Source of the DNA: an uncultured Brachyspira sp.
GTDB taxonomy: Bacteria; Spirochaetota; Brachyspiria; Brachyspirales; Brachyspiraceae
Assembly (NCBI GenBank): GCA_934725525.1
Contig: CAKVCG010000108.1
Span: 1 to 5,961, forward strand
Direction: 5' to 3'
DNA: 5,961 nt
In this document: one piece after another, positions 1 to 5,644 of the stretch
Numbering within the stretch: the first letter of the stretch is position 1
How the letters are laid out: every line of letters begins with the position of its first letter
Position numbers and translations under genes: made by a program
Notes under the pieces: model-generated
Seen by the model: only the letters and a program-made list of their open reading frames with translations
What the model was told of the DNA's origin: nothing
Databases searched by the model: none

Positions 1-64
1 GAATTGCAGGAGCGCAAGAAAACAAAAATAATGAAGATAAAATAATCGATAAATATTTTAACAT
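1..64 (-). CDS. N-terminus of a lipoprotein, cut by the left edge
   Basis: Only the first 21 codons are present. They begin MLKYLSII, continue with a hydrophobic stretch and reach a lipobox LFSC with the lipidated cysteine at residue 17, followed by APAI. This is a typical spirochaetal type II signal peptide, so the mature protein should be anchored to a membrane by lipid at the new N-terminal Cys. The start is supported by a strong ribosome binding site, AAAGGA, seven bases upstream of the ATG. The gene follows the MlaE permease on the same strand after about 104 bp, so it may be the last gene of that operon or have its own promoter. The body of the protein lies outside the window, so its function cannot be given; a role alongside the lipid transporter is only a guess from position. 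Confidence 0.72.
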   Translation of the reverse strand, partial: MLKYLSIILSSLFLFSCAPAI

Positions 65-168
65 AATTTAATCCTTTAAAATAATTCTTTTTTAAATTAG
101 ACGAATATATAATCAAAAAGTTCCTATAAATATTTTAGAATTAGAATAAAATTATAATAGAATAAAAA
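65..168 (-). other. AT-rich spacer between mlaE and the lipoprotein gene
   Basis: This non-coding stretch is almost pure A/T. It contains TAGAATAAAA twice (142-151 and 158-167) and the ribosome binding site of the lipoprotein gene. I see no G+C hairpin that would end transcription after mlaE and no convincing -35/-10 pair, so readthrough from mlaE into the lipoprotein gene is plausible but not shown. Confidence 0.4.
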
Positions 169-975
169 TCACATTCCGAATAATCCAAGTATCGAAACCA
201 GCAAATAGTCGGTAATAAGTATTATCATAAAACTATAAACCACGCTCGTTGTCGTAGCCTTTCCCACGCCTTCCGCTCCGCCCGTTGTTCTAAAACCAAA
301 GAAGCATGATATAAGCATAATCTCCGCTCCAAATATCGTGGACTTTATCAAACTTCCTATAAAATCTCCAAGCGAAATAACGGCAATCGCCCTATCGAAA
401 TAATGAATCGGGTCGTTATGCAAAACGAAAACCGTCACAACCGCTCCCCCGACTATTCCTATAATATCCGCCGACACGGTAAGCATTGGAAGAGATATAA
501 CCGCAGCCCAAAATCTCGGAACTGCTACATATTCTATAGGATTTGTATAAAGAGTTTTCAAAGCGTCAAGTTGTTCGCTCACTTGCATAGTTCCAATTTC
601 CGCGGTAACCGAACTCCCTACCCTACCCGCAAATATCAAAGCCAAAAGCATAGGAGACAATTCTTTAACCATAGCCTTTCCAACCATAGAGCCTACGAAT
701 TGAGATATTCCTTTTAAAACGCTATCCAATACTACCGCGATTTGAAGCGACATAACCATTCCCACGCAAAGAACGGTAACGGCGGCGACTACAAAAGATT
801 CCACTCCCATCCTTATTATTTGGTCCGTTAAAAGTTTGAAAGAAAAAGAAGGCTTGAAAGTATATTTAAATATTTGCAAAAATAATTGATTAAATTCTCC
901 TAAAGTCGCAAGAAAGTAAGCTACCTTATTCCTTATTCCTTTTCTTAATTCTATTTTAAAATCGAATAATTCCAT
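169..975 (-). CDS. mlaE: MlaE/YrbE-family ABC transporter permease (lipid transport)
   Basis: This 268-residue integral membrane protein belongs to the MlaE (YrbE, DUF140) permease family. These form the membrane core of ABC systems that move phospholipids or other lipids between the inner membrane and the envelope, together with an MlaF-type ATPase and an MlaD-type MCE protein. The family signature is clear at residues 105-139: KELSP, then AGRVGSSVTAEIGTM, then SEQLDAL. A second conserved stretch, GAEGVGKATTTSVV, lies at 233-246. Hydrophobic segments lie near 55-82, 104-118, 155-185, 203-228 and 243-266, and the length is normal. The start has AGAGG eight bases upstream, overlapping the dnaB stop codon, with 11 bp between the genes; this indicates co-transcription and probably coupled translation with dnaB. 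No ATPase or MCE gene is visible here. The family call is firm; the exact lipid and direction of transport are unknown. Confidence 0.92.
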   Translation of the reverse strand: MELFDFKIELRKGIRNKVAYFLATLGEFNQLFLQIFKYTFKPSFSFKLLTDQIIRMGVESFVVAAVTVLCVGMVMSLQIAVVLDSVLKGISQFVGSMVGKAMVKELSPMLLALIFAGRVGSSVTAEIGTMQVSEQLDALKTLYTNPIEYVAVPRFWAAVISLPMLTVSADIIGIVGGAVVTVFVLHNDPIHYFDRAIAVISLGDFIGSLIKSTIFGAEIMLISCFFGFRTTGGAEGVGKATTTSVVYSFMIILITDYLLVSILGLFGM

Positions 976-986
976 AATAAAAACCT

Positions 987-2390
987 CTAATTATTATCCG
1001 CGTTAGAATAAATATTTTCAAATCTCGTTTGCTCGGCTACAAAATTAAGCGGAAGCCCGTCAATAATAGAACCGTTTCTATGTTTCGCAAGTATCAACTC
1101 CACTTGATTATTTCTTTCGTCTATAACCTCTTCGTCTTCTCTATTTGACTTTTGTCTATGCAAAAACATAACCAAATCCGCATCCTGCTCTATCGAACCC
1201 GACTCTCGCAAATCGGAAAGTCTAGGTTTATCCTGTCTCTGCTCAACCGCTCGAGAAAGCTGCGCCAAAGCGACAACGGGAATATTCAATTCTTTCGCAA
1301 GCGCTTTTAATCCTCTCGATATATCTGCAATTTCCTGCTCTCTATTTCCGTTTCTTCTCGTTTGACTCGAATGAATAAGTTGCAAATAATCGACAACTAT
1401 AAGTTTTAAATCGATATTTTTTCCCGAAGTTTTGCTCATTTCGGCAAATTTATATTTCATCTGCCTCGCCTTTCCTCGAATTTCCATTATAGTTAATTGG
1501 CTCGAATCGTCTATTAAAAGATTCGGGCAAGCCAAATTATTCATAGCCTGCCCAAGTTTTATCCATTCCTGCCGTTCCAAATCCCCCGAGCGAACTCTAG
1601 ATAAATTTATTCTCGCCTTGCTTGAAATCAACCTTTCTACTAATTGCATTCTGCTCATTTCCAAAGAAAAAAAACCTATTCCAAAACCCATCGTTTCTAC
1701 ATTTGTCATAACATGTTCGACTATATTAAGCGCAAAACTCGTCTTCCCAACCGAAGGACGAGCGGCAAGTATAATCAAATCGGAAGGCTGAAATCCATGC
1801 GTCACTCTGTCAAGTCTCGTAAAACCCGAAGGCACTCCAGTAACCGTATTTTTATTTTTCTTTCTTTCATATATAAAATCCAAAGCTTCTCTAAGTAAAT
1901 CTTTTATATGAATAAAATCGTTGTCTAATCTTCTTTGAGTGACTTCAAATATTTTTTTTTCGGCAAAATCGGCGACTTCTTTTGTTTCGGCATCCTTTGC
2001 ATCATAAGCGGATTTTTGAATATCCTGAGCGGCTAAAATCAAATCTCTAAGCAATGATTTTTCAGCTATTATTTCGGAGTAATATTTTGCATTCTGATAA
2101 AAATAAGTTCCATCAATTATCCGCATCAAATAGGCTTCATCGTTTTGAAAGAGTTTTTCAAATAATCCGTTTTCTTTCAAATATCTTAAAACAGATTCTG
2201 GATTAATATTTTCAATACCTACTCTATTTTGCATTTCTATAACGCTTTCGTAAAGAAGACGATTTCTTTCGCTGTAAAAATCTTTTGAATTAATTTTTGA
2301 TAAAACTATAGGTATAACAACCTTTGAATTTTGAAGCATAGCTCCCAATAGAGACTCTTCGGCTTCTATCGAGTAAGGCATATTATTCAT
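987..2390 (-). CDS. dnaB: Replicative DNA helicase DnaB
   Basis: This 467-residue protein is the hexameric 5'-3' helicase that unwinds DNA at the replication fork and recruits primase. The helical N-terminal domain covers about residues 4-105 (PYSIEAEESLLGAML start). The RecA-like motor covers about 180-460. It shows Walker A ARPSVGKTS (210-218), the catalytic Glu in SLEM (E244), Walker B VVDYLQL (332-338, D334), the ALAQLSR motif (374-380), DLRESGSIEQDAD (393-405) and the C-terminal KHRNG (436-440), whose Lys and Arg reach the neighbouring subunit's ATP. Length is normal and no intein interrupts it. M1 and M4 are both possible starts. I keep M1 because a weak AAAGCGG lies upstream, and M4 has no better site. 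It follows rplI by 20 bp and precedes mlaE by 11 bp, all on one strand. Confidence 0.97.
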   Translation of the reverse strand: MNNMPYSIEAEESLLGAMLQNSKVVIPIVLSKINSKDFYSERNRLLYESVIEMQNRVGIENINPESVLRYLKENGLFEKLFQNDEAYLMRIIDGTYFYQNAKYYSEIIAEKSLLRDLILAAQDIQKSAYDAKDAETKEVADFAEKKIFEVTQRRLDNDFIHIKDLLREALDFIYERKKNKNTVTGVPSGFTRLDRVTHGFQPSDLIILAARPSVGKTSFALNIVEHVMTNVETMGFGIGFFSLEMSRMQLVERLISSKARINLSRVRSGDLERQEWIKLGQAMNNLACPNLLIDDSSQLTIMEIRGKARQMKYKFAEMSKTSGKNIDLKLIVVDYLQLIHSSQTRRNGNREQEIADISRGLKALAKELNIPVVALAQLSRAVEQRQDKPRLSDLRESGSIEQDADLVMFLHRQKSNREDEEVIDERNNQVELILAKHRNGSIIDGLPLNFVAEQTRFENIYSNADNN

Positions 2391-2410
2391 TTTATAACCG
2401 CTTTTTTAAT

Positions 2411-2923
2411 TTAAGCTTCTTCGTTAATACTTTCTTCCGTAGTCGTTTCTTCTTGTTTGGTTTCAGAATTTTCCAAAGTTTCCATATTAACTACATTAAT
2501 TTTTATATTGGCATTGACGCTATGATATAATTTAATTTCAACTTCATATTCTCCAAGCTCTTTAATATGCTTATCCATATGAACATCTTTTTTGCTTATA
2601 TCGATTTCTTTTTCTTTCAAAGCGTCAACTATGCTCTGCTGACTAACCGAGCCATATAATTTTCCATTGTCCGCGACTTTAACGGGAATAACCACGCTTA
2701 TATCGACAATTTTGCCTTTAAGTATTTCGGCTTCCATTTTTCTTTTCGCTCTTTTTTTCTCCAAACTCTTTTGCATTTGAGCCAAAGTTTTTAAGTTTCC
2801 CGCGTTTTTAATAACGGCAATATTTCTTGGAATAAGATAATTTCTCGCATAACCGTCTTTTACTTTACATATATCGCCTTCATAACCCAACGATATAAAA
2901 TCTTTCTTCAAAATGACTTCCAT
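2411..2923 (-). CDS. rplI: 50S ribosomal protein L9 with acidic C-terminal tail
   Basis: L9 binds 23S rRNA near the base of the L1 stalk and helps maintain reading frame. The N-terminal rRNA-binding domain carries the family signature, from G13 (GYEGD) through V21, GYARNYLIP (24-32) to N34. A long charged connecting helix follows at about 41-75, and the C-terminal domain spans about 78-146. At 170 residues it is roughly 20 longer than the usual 150; the extra part (147-170) is rich in Glu and Thr with no basic residue except one Lys. The ATG has a strong AAAGGAG about 10 bases upstream. It is the first gene of the rplI-dnaB-mlaE run. The often-seen rpsF-ssb-rpsR genes do not precede it here; a divergent gene does. 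Confidence 0.96.
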   Translation of the reverse strand: MEVILKKDFISLGYEGDICKVKDGYARNYLIPRNIAVIKNAGNLKTLAQMQKSLEKKRAKRKMEAEILKGKIVDISVVIPVKVADNGKLYGSVSQQSIVDALKEKEIDISKKDVHMDKHIKELGEYEVEIKLYHSVNANIKINVVNMETLENSETKQEETTTEESINEEA

Positions 2924-2991
2924 AATTTAATATTCTCCTTTGCTATATTTAATCATATTATTTTTTACTTTAACTAATTTATTAAAACAGA

Positions 2992-3020
2992 ATTATATCA
3001 TAAATAAATTAAAATATCAA
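2992..3020 (-). promoter_or_regulatory. Promoter of the rplI-dnaB-mlaE operon
   Basis: Read on the minus strand, TTGATA (3015-3020, five of six consensus bases) is followed after exactly 17 bp by a perfect TATAAT (2992-2997). A TG one base upstream of it makes an extended -10 (TGaTATAAT). Transcription should start near 2985, giving a leader of about 60 bases before the rplI ATG. This is a strong sigma-70-type match, as expected for a ribosomal protein operon. No terminator or riboswitch-like fold is evident in the leader. Confidence 0.78.
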
Positions 3021-3072
3021 ACGTTATTTTTTATTTTTGTAAATTTAATTTTGCTTTCAACTTGCAATAAAC

Positions 3073-3101
3073 TTGCAAATAAAATAAAAAAAATATATAT
3101 T
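3073..3101 (+). promoter_or_regulatory. Divergent promoter for the 3140 gene
   Basis: TTGCAA (3073-3078, four of six -35 bases) and TATATT (3096-3101, five of six -10 bases) are 17 bp apart. Transcription would start near 3108, leaving about 30 bases to the ATG at 3140, enough to include its ribosome binding site. A perfect TATAAT at 3120-3125 is less likely to be the -10, because transcription would begin after the ribosome binding site. The -35 lies inside a tandem ACTTGCAA repeat (3060-3067 and 3071-3078). Confidence 0.5.
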
Positions 3102-3139
3102 TAAAACAAAATTAAGGCATATAATACGGAGATTTAATA

Positions 3140-3511
3140 ATGCCTATTGCCCCTTTGGATTTACAACAATTATACATGCAGCAATCCCATATAGGTCGTA
3201 TGGAGCATGTTAGAATGGCGGCGAAAACGATAGCCATGCAGTCGGAAGATAGAGATATACATAGAGAATCTTTTATAAAGGATTCAACAGTCGTAAAATC
3301 GGAAAATGTTTCGGAAGACACTAAAATTAAAGAAAAAAAAGACGAACAGAGAGGCAAAAAAAATCAAGGTTATATTTCCTACAGAAAAAAAAAGAGACGA
3401 AATATTATTGACGGCGATAATTCTTTAGTCGAATCGATAGAGACGATAGAAATAAACGAAATCGGAGCGGCGGAACAAATTAAAGGCGCTAAAATAGATA
3501 TTTTCGGTTAA
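3140..3511 (+). CDS. Conserved-looking small charged protein, function unknown
   Basis: The product has 123 residues with no signal peptide and no membrane segment, so it is probably cytoplasmic. It starts MPIAPLDLQQLYMQQSHIGR, a helical Met/Gln-rich opening. It then becomes a charged, probably disordered middle (about 37-75) with a strongly basic cluster, YRKKKRR, at 81-87. An acidic stretch follows (91-107), and the protein ends in GAKIDIFG. I recall short spirochaetal proteins with a similar PLDLQ opening and a basic middle, but this is memory, not a search. The start is supported by CGGAG eight bases upstream and a divergent promoter. The stop is followed after nine bases by the next gene in the same frame, so the two are almost certainly co-transcribed. 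The basic cluster could contact nucleic acid or acidic lipid; no function is assigned. Confidence 0.8.
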   Translation: MPIAPLDLQQLYMQQSHIGRMEHVRMAAKTIAMQSEDRDIHRESFIKDSTVVKSENVSEDTKIKEKKDEQRGKKNQGYISYRKKKRRNIIDGDNSLVESIETIEINEIGAAEQIKGAKIDIFG

Positions 3512-3520
3512 AAATTTAAT

Positions 3521-4237
3521 ATGCAAATTTTTATAAGCGTTATAATTAATATAATAATATTGGCGGTGGCTTTGCCGTTATTTTATATTTATATAGTTTC
3601 TAGAGCGAGAGAAAGACTCGAAAGAGAAACGACTTCAAAAGCGAGAGAAGAAATAGAAGCTTTGGTTAAAGAATTTAATAATATCGCTTTAAGCAGAATT
3701 TCAATACTCGAAGACGCTATAGAAAGAGCGAACGAATTATTAAAAAAAATGAATATCGATAATCAAAATAATAATCCTGAAGAAACTACAAATAATTTAA
3801 ATATAAAAATCGAAGATAATGAAAATTTAGAAAAGATTAATAATATTAAAAATAAAGAAATTGAAAATAAAAATTTAAATGACATAAATAATAACGATAA
3901 AATCAAAGAAAACAAAATTCGAATTGCGGAAAATAAAAATGAAATTAAAGAAATTAAAAAAGAAAATACTAAAGAATTCGGCAGAGAATTTAACAACCGA
4001 TTAAATAACGATTTTAGAGAAGAATTAAGAAATAAACTCGATATTGCATTTAAAAAAAATATTCCTAATAAAGATAAAACCGAAAGCAAAGACGATAAAG
4101 AAAATGAAAAAACAAATAGCGAAAATATTATTAAACTTTATAAAGAAGGTTTTTCCAAAGAAGAAATTTCAAAAAAACTTAATTGCGCTATGACTGAAAT
4201 TGATATTGTTTTAGATATGGAAAATATAAGAAAATAA
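3521..4237 (+). CDS. Membrane-anchored coiled-coil protein with C-terminal HTH-like motif (SwrB/DUF2802-like architecture)
   Basis: The product has 238 residues. Residues 3-26 form one hydrophobic anchor, followed by SRARERLERE, so the rest should face the cytoplasm. Residues 28-77 are a charged heptad-like helix, probably a coiled coil. Residues 78-198 are low complexity, dominated by Asn, Lys, Glu and Ile. Residues 201-235 (ENIIKLYKEGFSKEEISKKL, then MTEIDIVLDM) match the pattern of a short helix-turn-helix seen at the C-terminus of B. subtilis SwrB/YlxL-like and DUF2802-like proteins. Those are tied to flagellar gene clusters; that link here is inference. There is no visible ribosome binding site before the ATG, while most genes in the window have good ones, so translation probably depends on the gene just upstream. 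A stop lies three codons before the ATG, so the start cannot move upstream. Confidence 0.82.
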   Translation: MQIFISVIINIIILAVALPLFYIYIVSRARERLERETTSKAREEIEALVKEFNNIALSRISILEDAIERANELLKKMNIDNQNNNPEETTNNLNIKIEDNENLEKINNIKNKEIENKNLNDINNNDKIKENKIRIAENKNEIKEIKKENTKEFGREFNNRLNNDFREELRNKLDIAFKKNIPNKDKTESKDDKENEKTNSENIIKLYKEGFSKEEISKKLNCAMTEIDIVLDMENIRK

Positions 4238-4274
4238 TATATAATAATTTTTAATTAATTTTAATTTATTTTTT

Positions 4275-4280
4275 AAGGAG
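4275..4280 (+). promoter_or_regulatory. Ribosome binding site of the HdeD-like gene
   Basis: AAGGAG lies six bases before the ATG at 4287 and fixes that start. The 49-bp gap after the preceding gene is otherwise A/T with no G+C hairpin, so the HdeD-like gene may be read from the upstream promoter. Confidence 0.8.
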
Positions 4281-4286
4281 AAAAAA

Positions 4287-4814
4287 ATGAGTAAATTTAG
4301 CAGAGTTTTATGGTTAATATTTGGAATAGCGCTTATAGTTTCTGGAATAGTCGCTATAAAATATCCGTTAAACACTACAATTACGGTGGCTTATATAATA
4401 GGATTTTTAATGATATTTTCGGGCATAAGTTCTATATTCTATTTTGTAAGTTTGAGACATTTGTCTGGTTCGGGAATTATTTTGCTTGACGGAATAGTTT
4501 CGACTATTTGCGGTATAATAATAATTTCAAATTTATTGATAAGTGCGGCGGTTATACCTTATTTCGTGGCTATATTTACGATTGTTCGAGGAGCTGTTTC
4601 AATAACTTCTTCGATAGATTTAAAAAAGAACGGATACGACAAATGGGGCTGGACATTATTTAGCGGAATACTTACCATAATAGCTGGAATAATATTGACA
4701 TTCAACCCTTTGCTTGGAACGGTTTATTTAAGCGTTGTTTTGGGATGCGGATTAATATTATACGGAATAATAACAATACAACTATGGTTTGGCTATGGAA
4801 GACTTTTTAAATAA
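4287..4814 (+). CDS. HdeD/DUF308-family six-helix membrane protein
   Basis: This 175-residue, almost wholly hydrophobic protein has six predicted helices (about 6-25, 31-54, 63-80, 86-107, 120-139, 143-166). They form three two-helix repeats: residues 8-50 (LWLIFGIALIVSGI, then GFLMIFSGI), 65-107 (ILLDGIVSTICGI, then AIFTIVRGA) and 122-165 (WTLFSGILTIIAGI, then GCGLILYGI). Each has a small-residue G-x-x-x-x-x-x-G pattern and most have a P or N between helices. This is the signature of HdeD/DUF308. In E. coli HdeD is an inner-membrane protein linked to acid resistance at high cell density; its molecular function is not established, and most relatives are uncharacterised. The start has a strong Shine-Dalgarno. 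It sits 49 bp after the coiled-coil gene, possibly in the same transcript, but nothing else ties the two functionally. Confidence 0.85.
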   Translation: MSKFSRVLWLIFGIALIVSGIVAIKYPLNTTITVAYIIGFLMIFSGISSIFYFVSLRHLSGSGIILLDGIVSTICGIIIISNLLISAAVIPYFVAIFTIVRGAVSITSSIDLKKNGYDKWGWTLFSGILTIIAGIILTFNPLLGTVYLSVVLGCGLILYGIITIQLWFGYGRLFK

Positions 4815-4858
4815 TTTTTTATATTCATAATTAAAAATAAATTTTTTAATAAAATTCA

Positions 4859-4887
4859 TTTTTTAATATTGAAAAAATATTAAAAAA
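4859..4887. terminator. A/T-only hairpin between hdeD-like gene and secreted protein gene
   Basis: A perfect 12-bp inverted repeat, TTTTTTAATATT (4859-4870) and AATATTAAAAAA (4876-4887), encloses a GAAAA loop. The stem contains no G or C, so it would be weaker than a classical terminator, and on the plus strand no U run follows it. Its symmetry and its place 45 bp after the stop codon make a terminator or other structural role possible. Its right half overlaps a possible promoter. Confidence 0.4.
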
Positions 4888-4897
4888 GTGATAATAT
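4869..4897 (+). promoter_or_regulatory. Possible promoter of the secreted-protein gene
   Basis: TTGAAA (4869-4874, five of six) and TAATAT (4892-4897, four of six) are 17 bp apart, with TG one base before the -10 giving an extended -10. Transcription would start near 4904 and leave a leader of about 85 bases. The -10 is weak, and chance matches are common in such A/T-rich DNA. Confidence 0.3.
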
Positions 4898-4990
4898 AAA
4901 TAATGTATGAATATTATATATAGTAACGACTTTTCTTCGCATCTGCGTATAAATCATAAAATAACAATATTTTAAATAAAGGAGAATATA

Positions 4991-5596
4991 ATGTCAAGAA
5001 GGATTTTAAGTTTTATTATTGTATTTATATCATTTTCAACAATGATATTTGCGCTTGATGATGGAATAAGAGTTCCGAGTAATTTGTATAGAGTGGATGA
5101 TTTTTATAGAAATATAGAAATGTATCATACCGAAAGAGGAGTGGCGACTTTAACCACCGTATGGGGATACATAATTATAACAAATGTATATTATAGAAAT
5201 AACGCCAAATCATGTTGGTTAGTATTTGATTTGAATTCCGATACTAACAATGTTAATTCTGTATTCAATTCGGCTATGTTTTATGATAAAAGCGAAAGCA
5301 ATAGAGTTGTTGTAAATCTTAATTCGACAGCAGACAGAGAAAGAGTATTTACCGATAGCGACGCTACAATTCATTTGAGAAAGTTAAAACATATTGAAAG
5401 AAGACAGTATAGACTATCCGATAATGAGATAGATTCTTTGATAAAATTAATAGAAGAAAGCAAATTTAAAGTAAATGTAAGGTTCATCGTCAATAAAGAC
5501 AATTATTATCCTCTTAATAAAAACGATTTTAACAAAAATCAAGTTAAAGCTTTATACGATTTATTGAAGTTCTATAAAGATATTAAAGATAAGTAA
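4991..5596 (+). CDS. Secreted protein of unknown function
   Basis: The product has 201 residues. Residues 1-21 are a signal peptide: MSRR, a hydrophobic core FIIVFISFSTMIF, then Ala21 as the likely cleavage site before LDDG. There is no lipobox cysteine, so the mature protein of about 180 residues should be free in the periplasm or exported. The first half alternates hydrophobic and polar residues in a beta-like way (VATLTTVWGYIIITNVYY, 51-68; SCWLVFDL, 74-81; RVVVNL, 105-110). The second half is charged and helical, with SDNEIDSLIKLIEES (143-157) and NQVKALYDLLKFYKDI (183-198). The only cysteine is Cys75. I do not recognise the family. The start has AAAGGAG six bases upstream. An A/T hairpin and a 176-bp gap separate it from hdeD, so it is probably its own transcription unit. 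Confidence 0.85.
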   Translation: MSRRILSFIIVFISFSTMIFALDDGIRVPSNLYRVDDFYRNIEMYHTERGVATLTTVWGYIIITNVYYRNNAKSCWLVFDLNSDTNNVNSVFNSAMFYDKSESNRVVVNLNSTADRERVFTDSDATIHLRKLKHIERRQYRLSDNEIDSLIKLIEESKFKVNVRFIVNKDNYYPLNKNDFNKNQVKALYDLLKFYKDIKDK

Positions 5597-5644
5597 TTTG
5601 AACTATTTATAAATTTAATTTTAATCTGTTTTATTTTGTCCCGT

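Noticed and set aside
3..71. Plus-strand open frame (IAGAQENKNN to a TAA at 69-71) as the end of a CDS entering from the left
   Set aside because: The opposite strand gives a start codon with a strong ribosome binding site and a proper lipobox signal peptide over the same bases, which is far better evidence.
403..717. Plus-strand open frame inside mlaE
   Set aside because: Antisense to a clear MlaE permease; composition (many Arg, Asn, Ser) is a shadow of the real gene and there is no ribosome binding site.
1432..1898. Two plus-strand open frames inside dnaB
   Set aside because: Antisense to the conserved helicase motor domain with no domain or initiation signal of their own.
2569..2579. 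TTATCCATA as a DnaA box suggesting an origin near dnaB
   Set aside because: A single imperfect copy inside the rplI coding region, with no cluster of boxes and no dnaA or dnaN gene.
2927..2956. Nine-codon upstream frame in the rplI leader, in frame with rplI and ending just before it
   Set aside because: It has no ribosome binding site and overlaps the rplI Shine-Dalgarno; likely chance in A/T-rich DNA, though it could be tested by ribosome profiling.
3120..3125. Perfect TATAAT as -10 of the 3140 gene
   Set aside because: The transcript would start after the CGGAG ribosome binding site; a TTGCAA-17-TATATT pair upstream fits the gene better.
3112..3357. Minus-strand frame opposite the 3140 gene
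   Set aside because: Its Ser/Cys/Ile-rich translation is what antisense of Lys/Glu/Arg codons gives; the plus-strand gene has a promoter and a ribosome binding site.
3763..4089. Minus-strand Leu/Ser/Phe-rich frame that looks like a membrane protein
   Set aside because: It is the mirror of the Asn/Lys/Glu-rich linker (AAA, GAA, AAT read backwards) and has no initiation signal.
4907..4975. 22-codon frame (MNIIYSNDFSS start) in the leader of the secreted-protein gene
   Set aside because: No ribosome binding site before it and no recognisable features; recorded only as a weak leader-peptide possibility.
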